NCBI GenBank assembly: GCA_001931875.2
Contig: MSJH02000014.1
Coordinates: 1 to 43,896, forward strand
From: Byssochlamys sp. IMV 00236
Taxonomy: Eukaryota; Ascomycota; Eurotiomycetes; Eurotiales; Thermoascaceae
DNA: 43,896 nucleotides
Direction of reading: 5' to 3'
Shown here: piece after piece, positions 41,409 through 43,896 of the stretch
How positions within the stretch are numbered: the stretch's first letter is position 1
Layout: every line of letters starts with the position of its first letter
Translations under genes and position numbers: made by a program
The notes under the pieces: generated by a model
The model's input: only the letters and a program-made list of their open reading frames with translations
Databases searched by the model: none
Told to the model about the DNA's origin: nothing

Positions 41409-42570
41409 ATGGAAAGCAATACTTCTAGAACAATCACATCACCCTCCTGTGTTGCGACATTGCCAGCAAATTCACGCTATCGCACCTGTCAAGCGTGCAG
41501 AGAAGGAGTTACAGCATCACGACATAGGCGTCGAGCTGAACAAGAAGAGCAGGAAGGCAACCCAGTAAGACGCAGGGGAAGATCTAGAGTAGAACCTTCT
41601 CAGATCATTCATGCTGCCTATATCTCACAGCTTTCTCGTCTTCGTCCTTTGAACCTTGGACGTATGTACAAGGAATGCCCTCACTGTCACGCTTTGCACT
41701 GGGTTGATGAAAGGCAAGAGACATCTTCGATGAGAAATCCCAACTGGGAAGCAGGGATCAGTCTAATTGCAACTCTTGCCTGAGCCGCCTCAGTACTTGA
41801 AGGACTTGCTTGCAAGTACAGATACTCAAGGAAGGCACTTTAAGGACAATCTTCGTCAAGATAACGCTGCCTTCGCGTTTACTTCCTTAGGCTGCGGCAT
41901 TGTCTCGGCTGAAGATCGTGCCAACAACAACAGCAACAACAACAACAATAGGAGTGGATTAAACGCCTTTCAGATCCATAACGCACTTTGCCACCGTCAT
42001 GGCCTCTTGGCTCCAGTTGAAGGCATCGCACCTTCATATGCTCAATTGTACATCTATGAGCTTTTTCATATGACGCTCACGGACGATCAGAAAGGAATGG
42101 AAATTTGGACAATGAGATCATAAAAAACTTTTCAACTGTGCTTGCTCAATACAGTCCCTTCGCACGTATTTATCGTCATGCATATGAGATGTTGAACAAG
42201 CATGAGAGCCCCAGCATCAACAGCGACGATAGAGCTAATAACAGTGAATCTACCGAAAGCGGGTCACCTTATATTATCATAAGTCCATAGATGAGAATGC
42301 GTTTGATTGAAGGAATTGGCAGACGTGCCTAGGATTTACCAACAATGGAGGAAGCTGTCGCTGTTATCCAAACCGAGTATAATGACAGAGGCTTCCGTGG
42401 CATCGTTCTTACCTTGAGAAGCAGCAATAGCAATGATAATCTTTGTCGAGGACGTGATTTTGAGTAAAGCTTCCAACTTATGGTCCAGACACAAGGTGTA
42501 TGTATACCGACTCACTATGTACTGCTATTTCCTTCTGGAACATGTAGGTGGTATTAGGGCTTGTGCCTCT
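41409..42570 (+). pseudogene. Decayed Helitron Rep/helicase, N-terminal (helitron-like) region
   Basis: A 125-codon frame starts at 41409 and contains YRTCQACRE and the zinc-like CPHCHALHWVDER, typical of the N-terminal region of Helitron helicases. The frame then breaks (stop near 41770) and shifts; the following frames continue with LLPEPPQYLKDLL and GCGIVSAEDR-NAFQIHNALCHRHG, then after another shift IIKNFSTVLAQYSPFARIYRHAYEML, and, after a stop near 42288, MRMRLIEG, YNDRGFRGIVLTLRS and finally THYVLLFPSG. The order matches Helitron_like_N. At least three frameshifts and several stops make it non-functional. The helicase domain is not present here. No 5' TC or 3' CTRR end could be pinned down. 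Confidence 0.85.
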
Positions 42571-42955
42571 TCTTTTCCTTTTTTACTCTTACTTCTTCGA
42601 CCACTGTTCCTTATAATTATGATGATGATTCATGGCCATCGTACGTCATTTTAGTGTCCTTATCAATCATTTTTATGAAGATAACTACTTTGATTGTCAG
42701 TTTTCAATAGAAGTGGATCGCTGAAAGATGTGCAGTGCACCAAAAGCAGAGAACTTTTCATTCCGGGATAAGTTTTATTATTAAGGAAAACATGTTTAAA
42801 TAAGAAGTTGTCAATCATTAATTTAATATTACAAGGCTATCTGCAGTTACTTTTCCCTTTTTTTCTTTTCTTCACTTCAATATGAAGCGAAAGAAAGACG
42901 ATGACCCTCCGCCTCCAAAGGCAAAGCGAAATTAAGGGAAAGATATGTAAGATAT
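42571..42955. other. Region after the Helitron relic
   Basis: AT-rich sequence with no recognisable gene. A 17-codon frame starting at 42882 (KRKKDDDPPPPKAKR) is followed by a stop and could be the N-terminal exon of the next gene, but no matching splice sites were found. Confidence 0.35.
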
Positions 42956-43501
42956 ATGATCGATATGGCATTTATTGAGGGTCCATTAGCTGTCGATCGT
43001 GGATTCCCTTCTTTGTTTGCACAAACGCAAACAAGTTTATTCAAAAATACAGCTTTTGAAGCAAGTGATGATGATTTTCAAAAAACGCCACTATTTAGAA
43101 AAGGTAAAGATAAACATCTACTAGTTCCATCTGTTTATAACAGATTTTTCAATAAACAAGAACATCCGTACTAATTTGAAAGCTACTAAAGAAGACACAT
43201 CTGCTCCTGGTCCTTCAAATGTTGTCATCAATGAAAAGACACCTATGTCTACAGCCAACAAAGGTACAAGTGTTCAAGCTGTATCACCTACTCCTACTCC
43301 TTCCACTAGCTGTACTTCTGCTCCCATCACGACCTCCAAGAGATATCAAGACAAAATTTCCTATAGTGGCGCATTGCACTCTCTGTCTATTCACACTAAT
43401 ACAACAATAACTACAACAAATATCACAATGAGTCACCTTGATAGGTAAGTTATATTGTTAATGGGAGGAAACGAAGGACTAATGGCTTGGATAGAGTGTA
43501 A
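42956..43501 (+). CDS. Unrecognised spliced gene, possibly truncated or broken
   Basis: Exons 42956-43103, 43144-43444 and 43495-43501 give 151 aa. The first intron has GTAAAG...AACAG and keeps frame (FRK-DFSINKN). The second donor is a perfect AG/GTAAGT. Downstream, the only usable acceptor (GGATAG) gives just two codons and a stop, while a different frame further on (about 43503-43662; reads YNKIGAANRATIFGL and FNLATLSAQDTQ) looks protein-like. The mismatch suggests a frameshift or an unrecognised junction. The protein is hydrophilic, Ser/Thr/Pro-rich, with FIEGPLAVDRGFPSLF and DDDFQKTPLF near the start. I do not recognise a family. Confidence 0.35.
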
Positions 43502-43861
43502 CAAAACCAGCGATATAACAAGATAGGTGCTGCTAATCGGGCGACGATATTTGGTTTGACATTGATGAGTAATGAAGGTAATAGTCAATTTAACTTGGCA
43601 ACATTGAGCGCACAGGATACTCAAAGGTTGGCCGATACCCAATGGCAGGTCCGAGTGGTTTAAACCATTTTGGAAAACTATCGATTAATCTTTGAATCAG
43701 ACGATGCATGAACTGTAAACTATAAGTCTCTTTTTTGTATTTCCTTTGTTGTTATTTTTTCATCTTTGGTTTGTCATGGGAAAGAACCGACTTTCTGTTT
43801 ATTGAATGTTATTTTACAGTAACTCTAGAATATATTTTGCATCTAGCAAATTTGTGCTAAA

Positions 43862-43896
<35 letters not shown>
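43502..43896. other. Right end of window with a 31-base A run
   Basis: After the uncertain gene above, the sequence is AT-rich and ends with AGC followed by 31 A and a final G (43865-43895). The A run may be the polyadenylate-like tail of a retrosequence or a simple homopolymer; there is too little flanking DNA to decide. Confidence 0.5.

Noticed and set aside
1..43896. CRISPR arrays, bacterial operons, biosynthetic gene clusters
   Set aside because: No regularly spaced repeats, no Shine-Dalgarno-linked gene strings, and no polyketide, non-ribosomal peptide or terpene synthase motifs were found on either strand.

Overview
The window is nuclear DNA of a filamentous fungus, most likely Mucoromycota (Mucorales-like). 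The evidence is AT-rich intergenic DNA, many short GT-AG introns (mostly about 45-70 nt), A/T homopolymers and CT/GA runs, poly-Asn and poly-Gln tracts, and single-copy eukaryotic genes whose protein motifs fit early-diverging fungi. No bacterial operon, CRISPR array, rRNA or convincing tRNA was seen. All identifications come from reading translated motifs and splice signals by eye; no search was run. Exon chains were accepted only when reading frame and conserved protein sequence agreed across each junction.

Left part (1-9.4 kb): the 5' end of an RNF10/Mag2-like gene leaving the window on the left (-); a Ysc84/SH3YL1-type actin-patch protein (+); an ACAD10/11-like acyl-CoA dehydrogenase ending in a PTS1-like AKL (+); a secreted, probably membrane-anchored glycoside hydrolase family 9 protein with altered active-site residues (-); a small Gln-rich protein (-); and a Myb/SANT-like DNA-binding protein (+). 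A gene-poor stretch follows (9.4-13.0 kb) with decayed mobile-element fragments. Then come an intronless NmrA-like oxidoreductase (-) and a decayed Tc1/mariner-type transposase (-).

Middle (15-36.3 kb) is a dense housekeeping block: EXO1 nuclease (+), a CRIB/PAK kinase of Ste20 type (+), a PPP1R37-like leucine-rich-repeat PP1 regulator (-), the ESCRT factor Vta1 (+), COP9 signalosome subunit 2 (-), the TORC1 subunit Raptor/Kog1 (+), exocyst Sec6 (-), an NT5DC-type HAD 5'-nucleotidase (+) and a stand-alone Sld2-like replication factor (+). Genes alternate in direction, with very short divergent promoters (120 and 143 bp) and very short convergent ends (18, 71 and 133 bp). The proteins belong to unrelated pathways (DNA repair and replication, Cdc42 signalling, MVB sorting, TOR signalling, secretion), so they look like compact neighbours, not a functional cluster.

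Right part (36.4-43.9 kb): two small unrecognised proteins (-), an equilibrative nucleoside transporter (-), a C-8 sterol isomerase ERG2 (-), a decayed Helitron Rep/helicase fragment (+), and a spliced gene or relic of unknown function (+) near a 31-base A run that ends the window. The observations most worth checking are two microexons (6 nt and 8 nt) needed to restore conserved protein sequence, the GH9 catalytic-site changes, three MCB (ACGCGT) boxes upstream of the Sld2-like gene, and an SRE-like box upstream of ERG2.
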